From Actinomadura flavalba DSM 45200 (GTDB lineage Bacteria > Actinomycetota > Actinomycetes > Streptosporangiales > Streptosporangiaceae), in assembly GCF_000374305.1 (NCBI RefSeq), contig NZ_KB894104.1:1-64000 (forward strand): DNA of 64,000 bases, read 5' to 3'. Below the pieces are notes generated by a model, which was not told the DNA's origin, ran no database searches, and was given only the letters and a program-made list of their open reading frames with translations. Each line of letters begins with the position of its first letter. The stretch's first letter is position 1. The translations under genes were made by a program, and so were the position numbers. Of the stretch, positions 53,539-62,908 are shown piece by piece.

Positions 53539-54174
53539 TCAGGAGACGGTGCCCTCGGAGGGCACCTGGGTGGCGCTCAGCACCACGTGGTCCACGAACC
53601 CGTAGTCCTTGGCCTCGTCGGCGGTGAACCAGCGGTCCCGGTCGGAGTCCTTCTCGATCTGGTCGAGCGGCTGACCGGTGTGCTCGGCGATCTTCTCGGC
53701 GAGCGTCTTCTTCACGTACAGCATCTGCTCGGCCTGGATCTTGATGTCCGAGGCGGTGCCGCCGATGCCGCCGGACGGCTGGTGCATCATGATGCGCGCG
53801 TGCGGCAGCGCGTAGCGCTTGCCCGTGGTGCCCGCGCACAGCAGGAACTGCCCCATCGAGGCCGCGAGGCCCATGCCGACCGTCACGATGTCGTTCGGGA
53901 CGTACTGCATGATGTCGTAGATCGCCATGCCGGCCGTGACCGAGCCGCCGGGCGAGTTGATGTAGAGCGTGATGTCGCGGCGCCCGTCCTCGGCGCTCAG
54001 CAGCAGCAGCTCGGCGCAGATGCGGTTGGCGATGTCGTCGTCGACCTGCTGGCCGAGGAAGACGATGCGCTCGCGCAGCAGGCGCTGGAAGAGCTGGTCG
54101 CCCAAGGGCAGCAGAGGAGCCTCGGCCCCCCGCGCGTGGACCGTCGACTCGTCGAAAGTCGGAGGCATGCTCAC
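53539..54174 (-). CDS. clpP1: ATP-dependent Clp protease proteolytic subunit 1
   Basis: A 211-residue ClpP with Ser106 in [11 protein letters not shown], His131 in MMHQPSGG, and the catalytic Asp in the DSDRDRWF region. It pairs with ClpP2 in the next gene. GTG 54174 is chosen because GGAGGA lies 7 nt upstream and AGC-ATG follows; ATG 54168 is the alternative. The promoter at 54215-54242 and a ClgR-like box at 54262-54272 precede it, consistent with ClgR activation as known in Streptomyces and Corynebacterium. Confidence 0.95.
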   Translation of the reverse strand: MSMPPTFDESTVHARGAEAPLLPLGDQLFQRLLRERIVFLGQQVDDDIANRICAELLLLSAEDGRRDITLYINSPGGSVTAGMAIYDIMQYVPNDIVTVGMGLAASMGQFLLCAGTTGKRYALPHARIMMHQPSGGIGGTASDIKIQAEQMLYVKKTLAEKIAEHTGQPLDQIEKDSDRDRWFTADEAKDYGFVDHVVLSATQVPSEGTVS

Positions 54175-54214
54175 CGGGTGTTCCTCCGGTCCTTTGATCG
54201 GTTCGGATGCTTGG

Positions 54215-54242
54215 ACATTAACGCGCCGCACGCCCGGGTTAA
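54215..54242 (-). promoter_or_regulatory. clpP1P2 promoter
   Basis: On the minus strand, TTAACC (54242-54237) and TAATGT (54220-54215) are separated by 16 nt. The predicted start of transcription is near 54208, giving a 34-nt leader before the clpP1 GTG. Confidence 0.6.
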
Positions 54243-54261
54243 GCCGCGAGACCCCCCTTTT

Positions 54262-54272
54262 CGCCAGGGGCG
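54262..54272. promoter_or_regulatory. ClgR-like operator upstream of clpP1
   Basis: CGCCAGGGGCG within TTTTCGCCAGGGGCGTA resembles the ClgR consensus CGCYNANRGCG, with one mismatch at the central A. Its centre is about 59 nt upstream of the predicted transcription start, a normal activator position. ClgR control of clpP operons is established in actinobacteria; binding here is inferred. Confidence 0.4.
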
Positions 54273-54382
54273 TACCTCGGCGCGAAGGGGGTTGAAAACC
54301 CGTCCCATCGGATAACGGCCGCCCCACCGCACCCGCTTCGCCCGCCTGCGCGGCCTTTGTCACGTTCGTCGCGGCGGACGCG

Positions 54383-54444
54383 CGAAGGGCCGCGCTCGGG
54401 CGCGGGGGCCGGGGTGGCCGCCCGCGCGGGTGCGCGGCCCTTCG
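54383..54444 (-). terminator. Terminator of tig
   Basis: Perfect 12-bp outer arms (CGAAGGGCCGCG / CGCGGCCCTTCG) around a 38-nt G/C-rich interior with smaller hairpins, 35 nt past the tig stop codon. Confidence 0.55.
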
Positions 54445-54478
54445 GGAACGCCGGTGCGCCGGGGGCGCGGCGGCGTCG

Positions 54479-55969
54479 CTACTTCTTGTCGGCCTTCTTC
54501 TCGGCCTCGGCGTCGGCCTGCTCGGCGGCCTTGGCGTCCGCCTCGTCGGCGGCGGCGGCGTCAGCGGCGTCGTCGGCGATGGCCTGGGCCTCGGCGGCCG
54601 TCTCGGCCTCCGCGTCGGCCTCGGACTCCACCTCGACGGTCTCGCCGTTCAGCTCACGCTGGAGCGCGGCGGCGTCGATCTCGTTGCCGGCCTCGTCCTT
54701 GATCGTGACGTGCTCGACGATGAGGTTGAGCGCCTTGTTGCGCAGCACCTCGGCGACGATCGCGGGGAGCTGGTTGTTCTGCGTCAGGTACTCGGCGAGC
54801 TGCTGCGGCGCCACGCCCATCTGCATCGCCTGCGTGACGACGTACTCCGACAGCTCCTCGTTCTCGACGCTCAGCTCCTCCTGGACGGCGAGCTGGTCGA
54901 GCACGAAGCCGCCCTTGACCGCGAGGCGCGCGGCGTTGGCGACGTCGTTGTCGAACTCCTCCTCGTCCTTGCCCTCACCGGCGAGGAAGTCGGCCTTGGA
55001 GCCGCCCGACATCGCGAGCTGCTGTTCGAGCTGCTGGTTGCGGCGGGTGATCTCCTCGTCCACGACCTTGTCGGGGAGCGGGATGTCGACCTTCTCCAGC
55101 AGGGCCTCCAGCGCCTTGTCGCGCGCGTCGGAGAGCTGCTGGAGCCTGACCTGGCGGCCGAGCCGGGTGCGCACGTCGTCGCGCAGCGCCTCGACGGTGT
55201 CGAACTCCGAGGCCATCTGGGCGAACTCGTCGTCGGCCTCGGGGAGGTCCTTGACCTTGACGCTCTGCACGGTGACGGTGATCTCGGCGTCCTCGCCGGC
55301 GCGCTCGCCGCCCGCCAGCGGGGCGGTGAAGGTCTTGCTCTCGCCGGCGGACAGGCCGGTGAGCGCGTCGTCCAGGCCCTCGACGGACGACTTGGAGCCG
55401 ACCTCGTAGGAGTAGCCGGTGGTGGAGGCGTCGTCGATCGGGGCGCCGTCGATGGCGGCGGCCAGGTCGATCGTGGCGAAGTCGCCCTCGGCGGCGGCGC
55501 GCTCGACGGTGGTGAGCGAGGCGAACCGCTCGCGCAGGTTGCCGAGGGTCTCCTCGATCTGCTCGTCGGTGACCTCGGAGGTCTCCACGACGACTTCGAG
55601 GCCGTCGTAGTCCGGCACGTCGAACTTGGGCCGGATGTCCACCTCGGCGGTGAACGCGAACTGGTTGCCGTCGTCGAGCTCGGTGACCTCGACGTCCGGC
55701 TGCCCGAGCACGAAGATCTCGGTCTCCTCGACGGCGCGCCCGTACAGCTCGGGCAGCGCGTCGTTGACCGCCTCCTGCAGGACCGCGCCGCGGCCGACGT
55801 ACTTGTCGATCAGCGGGGCGGGGACCTTGCCGGGCCGGAAGCCCTTGATCCGCACCTGCTGCGAGATCTCCTTGTACGCCTTGTCGAGGTTCGGCTTGAG
55901 CTCGTCGAACGGAACCTCGACGGTGAGCTTGACCCGCGTGGGGGTCAGCTCCTCGACATCGGTCTTCAC
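54479..55969 (-). CDS. tig: Trigger factor chaperone
   Basis: A 496-residue trigger factor: an N-terminal ribosome-binding domain ([23 protein letters not shown] signature near 42-60), a central PPIase-like domain (about 155-245), and a C-terminal helical chaperone domain. The last 45 residues are an Ala/Glu/Asp-rich acidic tail ending in Lys residues. It folds nascent chains at the exit tunnel. The start is GTG 55969 with AAGGAG about 11 nt upstream. It lies upstream of clpP1 in the same direction, but a hairpin and the clpP1 promoter separate them. Confidence 0.96.
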   Translation of the reverse strand: MKTDVEELTPTRVKLTVEVPFDELKPNLDKAYKEISQQVRIKGFRPGKVPAPLIDKYVGRGAVLQEAVNDALPELYGRAVEETEIFVLGQPDVEVTELDDGNQFAFTAEVDIRPKFDVPDYDGLEVVVETSEVTDEQIEETLGNLRERFASLTTVERAAAEGDFATIDLAAAIDGAPIDDASTTGYSYEVGSKSSVEGLDDALTGLSAGESKTFTAPLAGGERAGEDAEITVTVQSVKVKDLPEADDEFAQMASEFDTVEALRDDVRTRLGRQVRLQQLSDARDKALEALLEKVDIPLPDKVVDEEITRRNQQLEQQLAMSGGSKADFLAGEGKDEEEFDNDVANAARLAVKGGFVLDQLAVQEELSVENEELSEYVVTQAMQMGVAPQQLAEYLTQNNQLPAIVAEVLRNKALNLIVEHVTIKDEAGNEIDAAALQRELNGETVEVESEADAEAETAAEAQAIADDAADAAAADEADAKAAEQADAEAEKKADKK

Positions 55970-56234
55970 TGGGGTAGGTCTCCTTGATCGGGAGCCGTCC
56001 GGCCACGGCGCTGCTCGGCGCGGGCCTCACCGGCGTTTCGTTCATGGGCGCGGGCACGCCGACAGAACGGCTCCGAACCCGTGCCCGTCAAGTCTAGAGG
56101 GTCGCGGCAAGGACTGCCGACATGGCGACCGGGGGCCGGACGTGACGGGGGTGTGACGGCCGGATGACGGCTCCATGACGCCCCCGACCTGGGCATGTGA
56201 CATGGAGCACCCGGACCCTTCATACTCTTCCGGG

Positions 56235-57467
56235 ATGAACGGGATAGCTGCGGCCTTCGGCGCAACCGCTCTGTATTACCTCGGCTTCGCCGTCTTCAAG
56301 ATCGCGGCCGACCGGATGGAGCCACTGCGCGGAAACCGGATCGTCCACATGGCCTGGACGATCCTGTCGAACTGGGTCTTCCTCGTCGCCCTGGCCATGG
56401 TGCTGATGGGGCTCAGCCTCCAGATCGTCGCGCTCACCACGCTGTCGCTCGGCGTCGCCGTGCCCATCTTCATGTCGGGCGTCGTACCGCTGCTGCTCAT
56501 CGCGATGATCTTCTTCGGCGACCGGCTCACCGCCCGCGAATGGCTCAGCCTGCTGCTCATCGGCGCCGCGATCCTGCTGCTGGTGGCCTCCACCGGCAAC
56601 GCGCCCGCGCCCGAGGGCGCCGACGTGCCGCTGTGGAAGCTCGCCGTCGTCGTGCTGCCGGCCGTGCTCGTGCCGCTCGCGCTCATGGTCTTCGGCGACC
56701 ACCGCCCGGACGGACGGCACGCGCGGCCCGTCACCGGCATCGCCTACGGGCTCATCTCCGGGTTCCCCGTCGGCACCTCCGAGCTGGCCATCAAGGGCTG
56801 GAGCGACGCGGACGCGCCCGGCCTCGCGATCCTCACCACGCCCTTCCCGTACGTGACCGTGCTGGCGGCGGCGCTCGGCTTCGGCATCCTGGTGACCGCG
56901 TTCCAGCGGTGCCGGGTGAGCGTGGTCGCGGCCGTCATGACGGTCAGCGCCAAGTCTTACCTGCTGCTCATGGGCACGTTCATGTACGCCGAGCCCTGGC
57001 CCACCGACCAGCGCAACGCGGCCCTGCGGGTGCTGGCGCTCGTCCTCGGGCTCGCGGCGGTGCTCCAGTTCCCCCGGCACCGGCCCGCGACCGAACTCGA
57101 CCTGCCGCACGCGCCCGAGCCGCCGCTGTCGCGCGACCCGTTCGGCGAACCGCCGCTGAGCCGGCCGACGACGGGCGTCTCCCGGCTGGAGTACGGGCTG
57201 GCGTCCGCGCCGACGCCGTTCGACGTGCCGCCCGCCGAACCGGACCGGCGGTATCCCCGGCAGCCGCCGGGCGGGTACCCGTCCGGGCAGTACCCCTCGG
57301 AGCAGTACCCGTCGCAGCAGCACCCCTCCGGGCAGTACCCGTCCGGGTCGGCGGACCCGCTGAACCCCGGGCCGCTCGGCCGCGACCCGCTCGGGCGCGG
57401 CCCCTACGGCCCCGGCGACGAGGCCGGGCGGCCCGAGCACGAGCACGAGCGCCGCGACCGGCCCTGA
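56235..57467 (+). CDS. EamA/DMT-like multi-pass membrane protein with repetitive C-terminal tail
   Basis: A 410-residue protein with nine or ten membrane segments in residues 1-290, in the style of the EamA/drug-metabolite transporter group (pseudo-twofold arrangement, PIFMSGVVPLLLIAMIFFGDRLTAREWLSLLLIGAAILLL landmarks: GVVPLLLIAMIFFGDRLTA and SLLLIGAAILLL). The last 110 residues are cytosolic, Pro/Gly/Arg-rich, with YPSGQYPSEQYPSQQ-type repeats at about 355-380. The substrate is unknown. ATG 56235 has TACTCT (56223-56228) 6 nt upstream and no Shine-Dalgarno sequence, consistent with a leaderless mRNA; an ATG at 56175 is less likely. Confidence 0.8.
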   Translation: MNGIAAAFGATALYYLGFAVFKIAADRMEPLRGNRIVHMAWTILSNWVFLVALAMVLMGLSLQIVALTTLSLGVAVPIFMSGVVPLLLIAMIFFGDRLTAREWLSLLLIGAAILLLVASTGNAPAPEGADVPLWKLAVVVLPAVLVPLALMVFGDHRPDGRHARPVTGIAYGLISGFPVGTSELAIKGWSDADAPGLAILTTPFPYVTVLAAALGFGILVTAFQRCRVSVVAAVMTVSAKSYLLLMGTFMYAEPWPTDQRNAALRVLALVLGLAAVLQFPRHRPATELDLPHAPEPPLSRDPFGEPPLSRPTTGVSRLEYGLASAPTPFDVPPAEPDRRYPRQPPGGYPSGQYPSEQYPSQQHPSGQYPSGSADPLNPGPLGRDPLGRGPYGPGDEAGRPEHEHERRDRP

Positions 57468-57479
57468 GCCTCGGACCGT

Positions 57480-57517
57480 CGAAGGGCCCGCACTCCGTCT
57501 GGAGTGCGGGCCCTTCG
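57480..57517. terminator. Bidirectional terminator
   Basis: A perfect 17-bp stem (arm CGAAGGGCCCGCACTCC) with a GTCT loop, between the converging EamA-like and tex genes. Confidence 0.85.
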
Positions 57518-57533
57518 TCCGTGCCGGGCGCCG

Positions 57534-60005
57534 TCAGCGGCGCTTGCGGTCGTCCTGCTTGGGGAGGCCGTCGCCGAGCCCGGCGCGGCGCAGCGCGTCG
57601 GCCATCGCTCCGGCGCCGCCGCCCTGCCCGCCGCCCTGCCCGCCGCCCTGGCCGCCGCGCGCACCGCCCTGCCCGCGCTGGCCGCCCTGACCGGCCTGGC
57701 CGCGCTGACCGCCGCCCTGCCGGTTGCCGCCGCCGCGCCGCTGGCCGCCGCCCTGGCGTCCCTCGGGACGGCCGCCGCCGCGCGGCTCGCGGTCGGCGCC
57801 GCGCGCCTCGTCGGTGAGGCGGAGCGTCAGCGAGATGCGCTTGCGGGGCAGATCGACGTCGAGGACCTTCACCCGGACGATGTCGCCGGGCTTGACGACC
57901 TCGCGCGGGTCCGCAACGTACTTGTCCGACATGGCGGAGATGTGGACGAGGCCGTCCTGGTGCACGCCCACGTCCACGAACGCACCGAACGCCGCCACGT
58001 TCGTGACGACGCCCTCCAGCAGCATGCCCTTCTCCAGGTCGCCGAGCTTGTCGACGCCCTCCTTGAACACCGCCGTCCGGAACGCCGGACGCGGGTCGCG
58101 TCCGGGCTTCTCCAGTTCCGCGATGATGTCGGTGACGGTCGGCAGGCCGAACGCGCCGTCGACGAACTCGGCCGGGCGCAGCCCGCGCAGCACGGCGGTG
58201 TTGCCGATGAGGCCGCGCACGTCCGACCCGGCCGCCGCGAGGATGCGGTGCACCACCGGATACGCCTCGGGGTGGACGCTGGACGAGTCGAGCGGGTCGT
58301 CGCCGCCCGGAATGCGCAGGAAGCCCGCGCACTGCTCGAACGCCTTCGGCCCGAGCCGCGCCACCTCCTTCAGCCCCGTGCGGGACCGGAACGGGCCGTG
58401 CGCGTCGCGGTGGGCGACGATGTTGTCCGCCAGTCCCCCGCTGATGCCCGACACGCGGGTCAGCAGCGGCGCCGACGCGGTGTTGACGTCCACGCCGACC
58501 GCGTTCACGCAGTCCTCGACGACGGCGTCCAGCGACCGCGACAGCTTCACCTCGGAGATGTCGTGCTGGTACTGGCCGACGCCGATCGACTTGGGGTCGA
58601 TCTTGACCAGCTCGGCGAGCGGGTCCTGGAGGCGGCGGGCGATGGACACCGCGCCGCGCAGCGAGACGTCCAGCTCGGGCAGCTCGCGGCTGGCGAACTC
58701 CGACGCCGAGTACACCGACGCGCCCGCCTCCGACACCATGATCTTGGTGACGCCGGGGACGCGGGCGGCCAGCTCGGCGGCGAGCTTGTCGGTCTCGCGG
58801 GAGGCGGTGCCGTTGCCGATGGCGACCAGGTCGACCTTGTGCGCGCGGGCCAGCTTCTCCAGCGTCGCCAGGGACTCGTCCCAGCGGCGGCGCGGCTCGT
58901 GCGGGTAGATCGTGTCGGTGGCGACGACCTTGCCGGTGCCGTCCACGACGGCGACCTTCACGCCGGTGCGCAGGCCCGGGTCGAGACCCATGGTGGCGCG
59001 GGTTCCGGCGGGCGCGGCGAGCAGCAGGTCGCGCAGGTTGGCGGCGAAGACGCGGACGGCCTCGTCCTCGGCCTCCTGCCGCAGCCGGGTGCGCAGGTCG
59101 ATGCCCAGGTGGACGAGGATGCGCGTGCGCCACGCCCAGCGGACGGCGTCGTTCAGCCAGCCGTCGGCCGGGCGGCCCTGGTCGGTGATGCCGAAGCGGC
59201 GGGCGATCTCGTCCTCGAAGGTGGTGCGGCGGGCGCCCTCGGGCAGTTCCTCCGGCTCCAGGTCGAGTTCGAGCACCTCTTCCTTCTCGCCCCGGAACAG
59301 GGCGAGGATGCGGTGCGAGGGCAGCTTGGTGAACGGCTCGGAGAACGCGAAGTAGTCGGCGAACTTGGCGCCCGCCTCCTCCTTGCCCTCGCGGACCTTG
59401 GCCGAGACGCGGCCGCGCGTCCACATGCGCTCGCGCAGCGACCCGATGAGGTCGGCGTCCTCGGCGAACCGCTCGACGAGGATCGCGCGGGCGCCCTCCA
59501 GCGCGGCGGTGGCGTCCGCGACGCCCTTCTCGGCGTCGACGTGGCCGGCGGCAGCGGACTGCGGGTCCTGGCCGGGGTCGCCGATCAGCAGGTCGGCCAG
59601 CGGCTCCAGCCCCGCCTCGCGGGCGATCTGCGCCTTGGTGCGCCGCTTGGGCTTGTACGGGAGGTAGATGTCCTCCAGCCGCGCCTTGGAGTCGGCCGCC
59701 ATGATCTGCGCGCGCAGCTCGTCGGTGAGCTTGTCCTGGCCGTGGACCGATTCCAGGATCGCGTCCCGGCGCTCGTCCAGTTCGCGCAGGTAGCGCAGGC
59801 GCTCCTCCAGCGCGCGGAGCTGCGCGTCGTCGAGGGCGCCGGTGGCCTCCTTGCGGTAGCGGGCGATGAACGGGACGGTCGAGCCGCCGTCGAGCAGGTC
59901 GACCGCGACCCGCACCTGGTTCTCGCGGACGCCGAGTTCGGTGGCGATCCGCTCGGTGACCGGCGGCGGCGCCTGTCCGGCGTTCTGGCTGATGGTCGCT
60001 GTCAC
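57534..60005 (-). CDS. tex: Tex-family RNA-binding transcription accessory protein
   Basis: An 823-residue Tex protein: an N-terminal helical domain ([18 protein letters not shown]), a YqgF-like domain ([16 protein letters not shown] near 328-345), helix-hairpin-helix motifs ([15 protein letters not shown]), and a C-terminal S1 domain ([21 protein letters not shown], about 645-715). Tex binds nucleic acid and affects transcription in several bacteria. Here the S1 domain is followed by about 90 residues rich in RGG/GQGG ([20 protein letters not shown]), an unusual tail likely to bind RNA. The start is GTG 60005. It is divergent from the kinase at 60172. Confidence 0.94.
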   Translation of the reverse strand: MTATISQNAGQAPPPVTERIATELGVRENQVRVAVDLLDGGSTVPFIARYRKEATGALDDAQLRALEERLRYLRELDERRDAILESVHGQDKLTDELRAQIMAADSKARLEDIYLPYKPKRRTKAQIAREAGLEPLADLLIGDPGQDPQSAAAGHVDAEKGVADATAALEGARAILVERFAEDADLIGSLRERMWTRGRVSAKVREGKEEAGAKFADYFAFSEPFTKLPSHRILALFRGEKEEVLELDLEPEELPEGARRTTFEDEIARRFGITDQGRPADGWLNDAVRWAWRTRILVHLGIDLRTRLRQEAEDEAVRVFAANLRDLLLAAPAGTRATMGLDPGLRTGVKVAVVDGTGKVVATDTIYPHEPRRRWDESLATLEKLARAHKVDLVAIGNGTASRETDKLAAELAARVPGVTKIMVSEAGASVYSASEFASRELPELDVSLRGAVSIARRLQDPLAELVKIDPKSIGVGQYQHDISEVKLSRSLDAVVEDCVNAVGVDVNTASAPLLTRVSGISGGLADNIVAHRDAHGPFRSRTGLKEVARLGPKAFEQCAGFLRIPGGDDPLDSSSVHPEAYPVVHRILAAAGSDVRGLIGNTAVLRGLRPAEFVDGAFGLPTVTDIIAELEKPGRDPRPAFRTAVFKEGVDKLGDLEKGMLLEGVVTNVAAFGAFVDVGVHQDGLVHISAMSDKYVADPREVVKPGDIVRVKVLDVDLPRKRISLTLRLTDEARGADREPRGGGRPEGRQGGGQRRGGGNRQGGGQRGQAGQGGQRGQGGARGGQGGGQGGGQGGGAGAMADALRRAGLGDGLPKQDDRKRR

Positions 60006-60171
60006 GATGTCGATTCGCTTTCTCCCCTGGATGTCGCCCGTGCATTGTTCCGCCTGCCGGGGCCGGTTGTCGCCTCGGCGCGGGAGGGGCGCCGTCCGGA
60101 AGTGGAGTTAGGCCCCCTGCGCGACCTGCGCGCGGCGTCCAGAATGGGACGCGGGAGGCAGAAAGGGCGTC

Positions 60172-61458
60172 ATGATCGAATACTTCCGCCGCGGGGCGCG
60201 TGCCGGGCTCGTCGCGGTGCTGCGGGGCCTGGTGCAGGCGGTGCTGTCGCAGGCGGTGAACATCGCCCTGTTCGTCCTGGTGGTGGTGTCGCTGGCGCTG
60301 GTGCCGATCGGCGTGGGCGTGCTGCTGGCCCCGGCTCCGCTGCTGGCGATCCGGGCGCTGGCCGAGCGGCAGCGGGCCTGGGCGGCGGAGTGGTCCGGGG
60401 TGGAGATCCCGGCGCCTTACCGGGCGGCGCCGCGGAGCCGGTCGCCGCTGGCGCTGTTCGGCTGGCTCGTCCGCGATCCGGCGACGTGGCGCGACCTGCT
60501 GTGGACGTTCCTCAACATCCCGCTCGGCCTGCTGCTGGGACTGCTGCCCGGCGCCCTCGTCGTCTACGGGCTGGAGGGCGTGCTCGTGGCGTGGTGGGTC
60601 GGGCTGGTCACCGACTACGGGTGGGGTCCGTTCTGGATGCTCGGCGACTGGGGCGCGCTCGGCGTCGCCGGGCCGATCGTGCTGGGCGCGCTGCTGACCG
60701 TCGTCGCCCTGCCCGCCGCGCCGTCCCTGCTGTGGGCGCACGCGGTGTTCACCCGGTCGCTGCTGGCGCCGACGCGGGCGGCGCTGGCCGACCGCGTCCG
60801 GCACCTCACCGCGACCCGCGCCGAGACCGTGGACGCCTCGGCCGCCGAGCTGCGCCGGATCGAGCGGGACCTGCACGACGGCGCGCAGGCGCGGCTGGTG
60901 GCGCTGAGCATGAACATCGGGCTGGCCGAGGAGATGATCGGGCGCGACCCGCAGATGGCGGCCCGGCTGCTCGCCGAGGCGCGCTCGGCCAGCGGCACGG
61001 CGCTGACCGAGCTGCGCGACCTGGTGCGCGGCATCCACCCGCCGGTGCTGGCCGAACGCGGGCTGGACGGCGGCGTGCGGGCGCTGGCGATGGCGCTGCC
61101 CGTCCCGGTGGACGTGGTGGTGGACCTGCCGGGACGGGCGGCGGCGCCGGTGGAGTCGGCGGCGTACTTCGCGGTCGCGGAGATGCTGGCGAACGTCGTC
61201 AAGCACAGCGGGGCGGCGCGGGCGTGGGTGCAGGTCGAGCACGACGGGCGGCGGCTGCTGGTGATCGTCGGGGACGACGGGCGCGGCGGCGCCGATCCCG
61301 CCGCCGGGTCCGGCATGTCGGGCATCGAACGCCGGTTGGCGGCGTTCGATGGGACGATGGCCGTGACGAGCCCGCCCGGCGGGCCGACCGTCGTGACCCT
61401 GGAGCTGCCGTGCGCGTTGTCCTCGCCGAAGACCTCGCCCTCCTCCGGGACGGGCTGA
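60172..61458 (+). CDS. Sensor histidine kinase with N-terminal membrane sensor domain
   Basis: A 428-residue kinase. Residues 1-200 contain four hydrophobic segments in the pattern of the actinobacterial 'putative sensor' domain (PF13796-like). HisKA_3 follows with His235 in RDLHDGAQARLVALSMNIGLAEEM, then HATPase_c (AEMLANVVKHSGA, GDDGRGGADP, GSGMSGIERRLAAFDG). The signal is unknown; similar kinases respond to envelope stress. The start is ATG 60172 with AAAGGG 4 nt upstream. Its 3' end overlaps the response-regulator gene by 49 nt. Confidence 0.92.
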   Translation: MIEYFRRGARAGLVAVLRGLVQAVLSQAVNIALFVLVVVSLALVPIGVGVLLAPAPLLAIRALAERQRAWAAEWSGVEIPAPYRAAPRSRSPLALFGWLVRDPATWRDLLWTFLNIPLGLLLGLLPGALVVYGLEGVLVAWWVGLVTDYGWGPFWMLGDWGALGVAGPIVLGALLTVVALPAAPSLLWAHAVFTRSLLAPTRAALADRVRHLTATRAETVDASAAELRRIERDLHDGAQARLVALSMNIGLAEEMIGRDPQMAARLLAEARSASGTALTELRDLVRGIHPPVLAERGLDGGVRALAMALPVPVDVVVDLPGRAAAPVESAAYFAVAEMLANVVKHSGAARAWVQVEHDGRRLLVIVGDDGRGGADPAAGSGMSGIERRLAAFDGTMAVTSPPGGPTVVTLELPCALSSPKTSPSSGTG

Positions 61459-62054
61459 TCCGGCTGCTGGAGGCGTTCGGGTTCGAGATCGTCGCCGCCG
61501 TGGACAACGGCCCGTCGCTGCGGCGGGCGCTCTCCGAGCACCGTCCCGACGTCGCCGTGGTGGACGTCCGGCTCCCGCCGACGTTCACCGACGAGGGGCT
61601 GCGCGCCGCGCTGGACGCCCGCAGGGAGCACCCGGGGCTGCCGGTGCTGGTGCTGTCGCAGCACGTCGAGCAGCTCTACGCGCGCGAGCTGCTGTCGGAC
61701 CGTTCCGGCGGCATCGGCTACCTCCTCAAGGACCGGGTGTCCGACGTCGCGCAGTTCGTCGACGCGGTGCAGCGCGTCGCGGCGGGCGGCACGGCGCTCG
61801 ATCCCGACGTCGTCGCGCAGCTCCTCACCCGGCACGCGCGCGAGGAGCCGCTGCAACGGCTCACCGCGCGCGAGCGCGAGGTGCTGGGGCTGATGGCGGA
61901 GGGCCGGTCGAACGCCGCCATCGCGGCCCGGCTCTTCGTCACCGAGAAGGCGATCAGCAAGCACACCAACAGCATCTTCGGCAAGCTCGACCTGACCCGG
62001 TCCGAGGACGACAACCGCCGCGTCCTCGCCGTGCTGGCCTACCTCGGAGGATGA
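61410..62054 (+). CDS. NarL/LuxR-family response regulator
   Basis: A 214-residue regulator: receiver with Asp52 (AVVDVRLPP), Lys in YLLKDRV, and a LuxR-type HTH (LTAREREVLGLMAEGRSNAAIA, TEKAISKHTNSIFGKL). GTG 61410 has GGAG 5 nt upstream and lies inside the kinase gene in another frame, which couples translation. It is the partner of the kinase at 60172; the DLTRSEDDNRRVLAVL tail is typical of this pair type. Confidence 0.93.
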   Translation: MRVVLAEDLALLRDGLIRLLEAFGFEIVAAVDNGPSLRRALSEHRPDVAVVDVRLPPTFTDEGLRAALDARREHPGLPVLVLSQHVEQLYARELLSDRSGGIGYLLKDRVSDVAQFVDAVQRVAAGGTALDPDVVAQLLTRHAREEPLQRLTAREREVLGLMAEGRSNAAIAARLFVTEKAISKHTNSIFGKLDLTRSEDDNRRVLAVLAYLGG

Positions 62055-62058
62055 CCGC

Positions 62059-62445
62059 GTGGCGCAGGTGAAGGTGTACGGGCGGCGGGACCGCTGGTCG
62101 GACCGGCGGCGGGAGGTCTCCGACGCCGTCCAGGACTGCCTGGTGCGGGCGTGGCGGCTGCCGCCGGACAAGCGGTTCCACCGGTTCCTGCTGCTGGACG
62201 CCGACGACTGGGTCTGCCCCGGCCGCTCGGACGACTACCTGATCCTGGAGATCGTCTGCTTCTCCGGCCGGGGCGACGACGCCAAGCGCGCCCTGATCCG
62301 CGCCCTCTACGAGCGCTTCGCGGCGCTCGGCCTGGCTCGGGACGACCTGGAGCTGACGATCGTCGAGTCGCCGCCGGTCAATTGGGGCATCCGGGGCGTG
62401 TCCGCCGACGAGCTGACCCTGTCGTATCCGGTCGTGCTGCCCTAG
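62059..62445 (+). CDS. Tautomerase-superfamily-like protein lacking Pro-1
   Basis: A 128-residue protein with the pattern of two-module tautomerase family proteins: VKVYGRRDRWSDRRREVSDAVQDCLVRAWRLPPDKRFHRFL (landmarks SDAVQDCLVRAWRLPPDKRF) and a second half ending NWGIRGVSADE. These normally start Met-Pro, the processed Pro acting as catalytic base. Here the second residue is Ala (MAQVKVY), and no nearby alternative start gives Pro, so the canonical activity is probably lost or changed. The start is GTG 62059 with GGAGGA 7 nt upstream, 4 nt after the response-regulator gene, so it is cotranscribed with the two-component system. Its 3' end overlaps the cupin gene by 4 nt tail to tail. Confidence 0.75.
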   Translation: MAQVKVYGRRDRWSDRRREVSDAVQDCLVRAWRLPPDKRFHRFLLLDADDWVCPGRSDDYLILEIVCFSGRGDDAKRALIRALYERFAALGLARDDLELTIVESPPVNWGIRGVSADELTLSYPVVLP

Positions 62446-62849
62446 ACGGCCCACGGCGGGACCAGACGCTCGCCCGGCTTGGGCGCGATGTCGCAGTCGT
62501 CGCGGGTCTCGGTGGCGTCGTAGACGCGGGTTCCGGCCGGGGCGGTGACGACGGCGGTGAAGCCGCCGGGACCGGCGGTGACGCGGCGCGGGACGTCGGC
62601 GGGCAGCACGGCGGTGTCGCCCGCGCCGGCCTCGGCGGGGACGCCGTCCAGGTCGACGACGGCGGAGCCGGTGAGGAACGTCCAGACCTGCTCGGTGTCG
62701 AAGGCGTGCCGGGGCCCGGCGGCGCGCGGTGGCATCTCGACGTGCCAGACGGCCCAGGCGGCGCCGCCCTGCGCGGGCGAGGCCAGCGTGGTCATGGTGC
62801 CGTTGTGAGTGGTGGTGCGGCGGGCGTCGGCGCGGCGGATGACGGTCAC
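62442..62849 (-). CDS. Cupin-domain protein
   Basis: A 135-residue single-domain cupin. The first motif region includes PRHAFDTEQVWTFLTGSAVV (His and Glu positions partly kept) and the second GDTAVLPADVPRRVT. The metal ligands are not all in standard places, so binding is uncertain. The role may be a small-molecule sensor or enzyme. The start is GTG 62849 with GAGGAG 5 nt upstream. It is divergent from the MarR gene at 62909 across an inverted-repeat operator, so the MarR protein probably represses it. Confidence 0.85.
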   Translation of the reverse strand: MTVIRRADARRTTTHNGTMTTLASPAQGGAAWAVWHVEMPPRAAGPRHAFDTEQVWTFLTGSAVVDLDGVPAEAGAGDTAVLPADVPRRVTAGPGGFTAVVTAPAGTRVYDATETRDDCDIAPKPGERLVPPWAV

Positions 62850-62868
62850 GGGTACTCCTCGTAGGATG

Positions 62869-62904
62869 GACAACCAGGTTGCCTAAATAGTCAACGAGGT
62901 TGTC
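62869..62904. promoter_or_regulatory. MarR-type operator between cupin and MarR genes
   Basis: Outer inverted repeat GACAACC (62869-62875) and GGTTGTC (62898-62904), inner AGGTTG and CAACGA around an A+T-rich centre CCTAAATAGT. It lies directly upstream of both start codons, where RNA polymerase must bind in either direction. Confidence 0.65.
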
Positions 62905-62908
62905 TTTC

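Noticed and set aside
56980-61242. Long minus-strand open frame spanning tex and antisense to its neighbours
   Set aside because: Arg/Pro-rich and in a different frame from tex; tex has all expected domains in its own frame.
57504-62054. Long plus-strand open frame running into the response regulator
   Set aside because: Only the last 214 codons (from 61410) encode a real receiver-HTH protein; the rest is antisense to tex or out of frame with the kinase.
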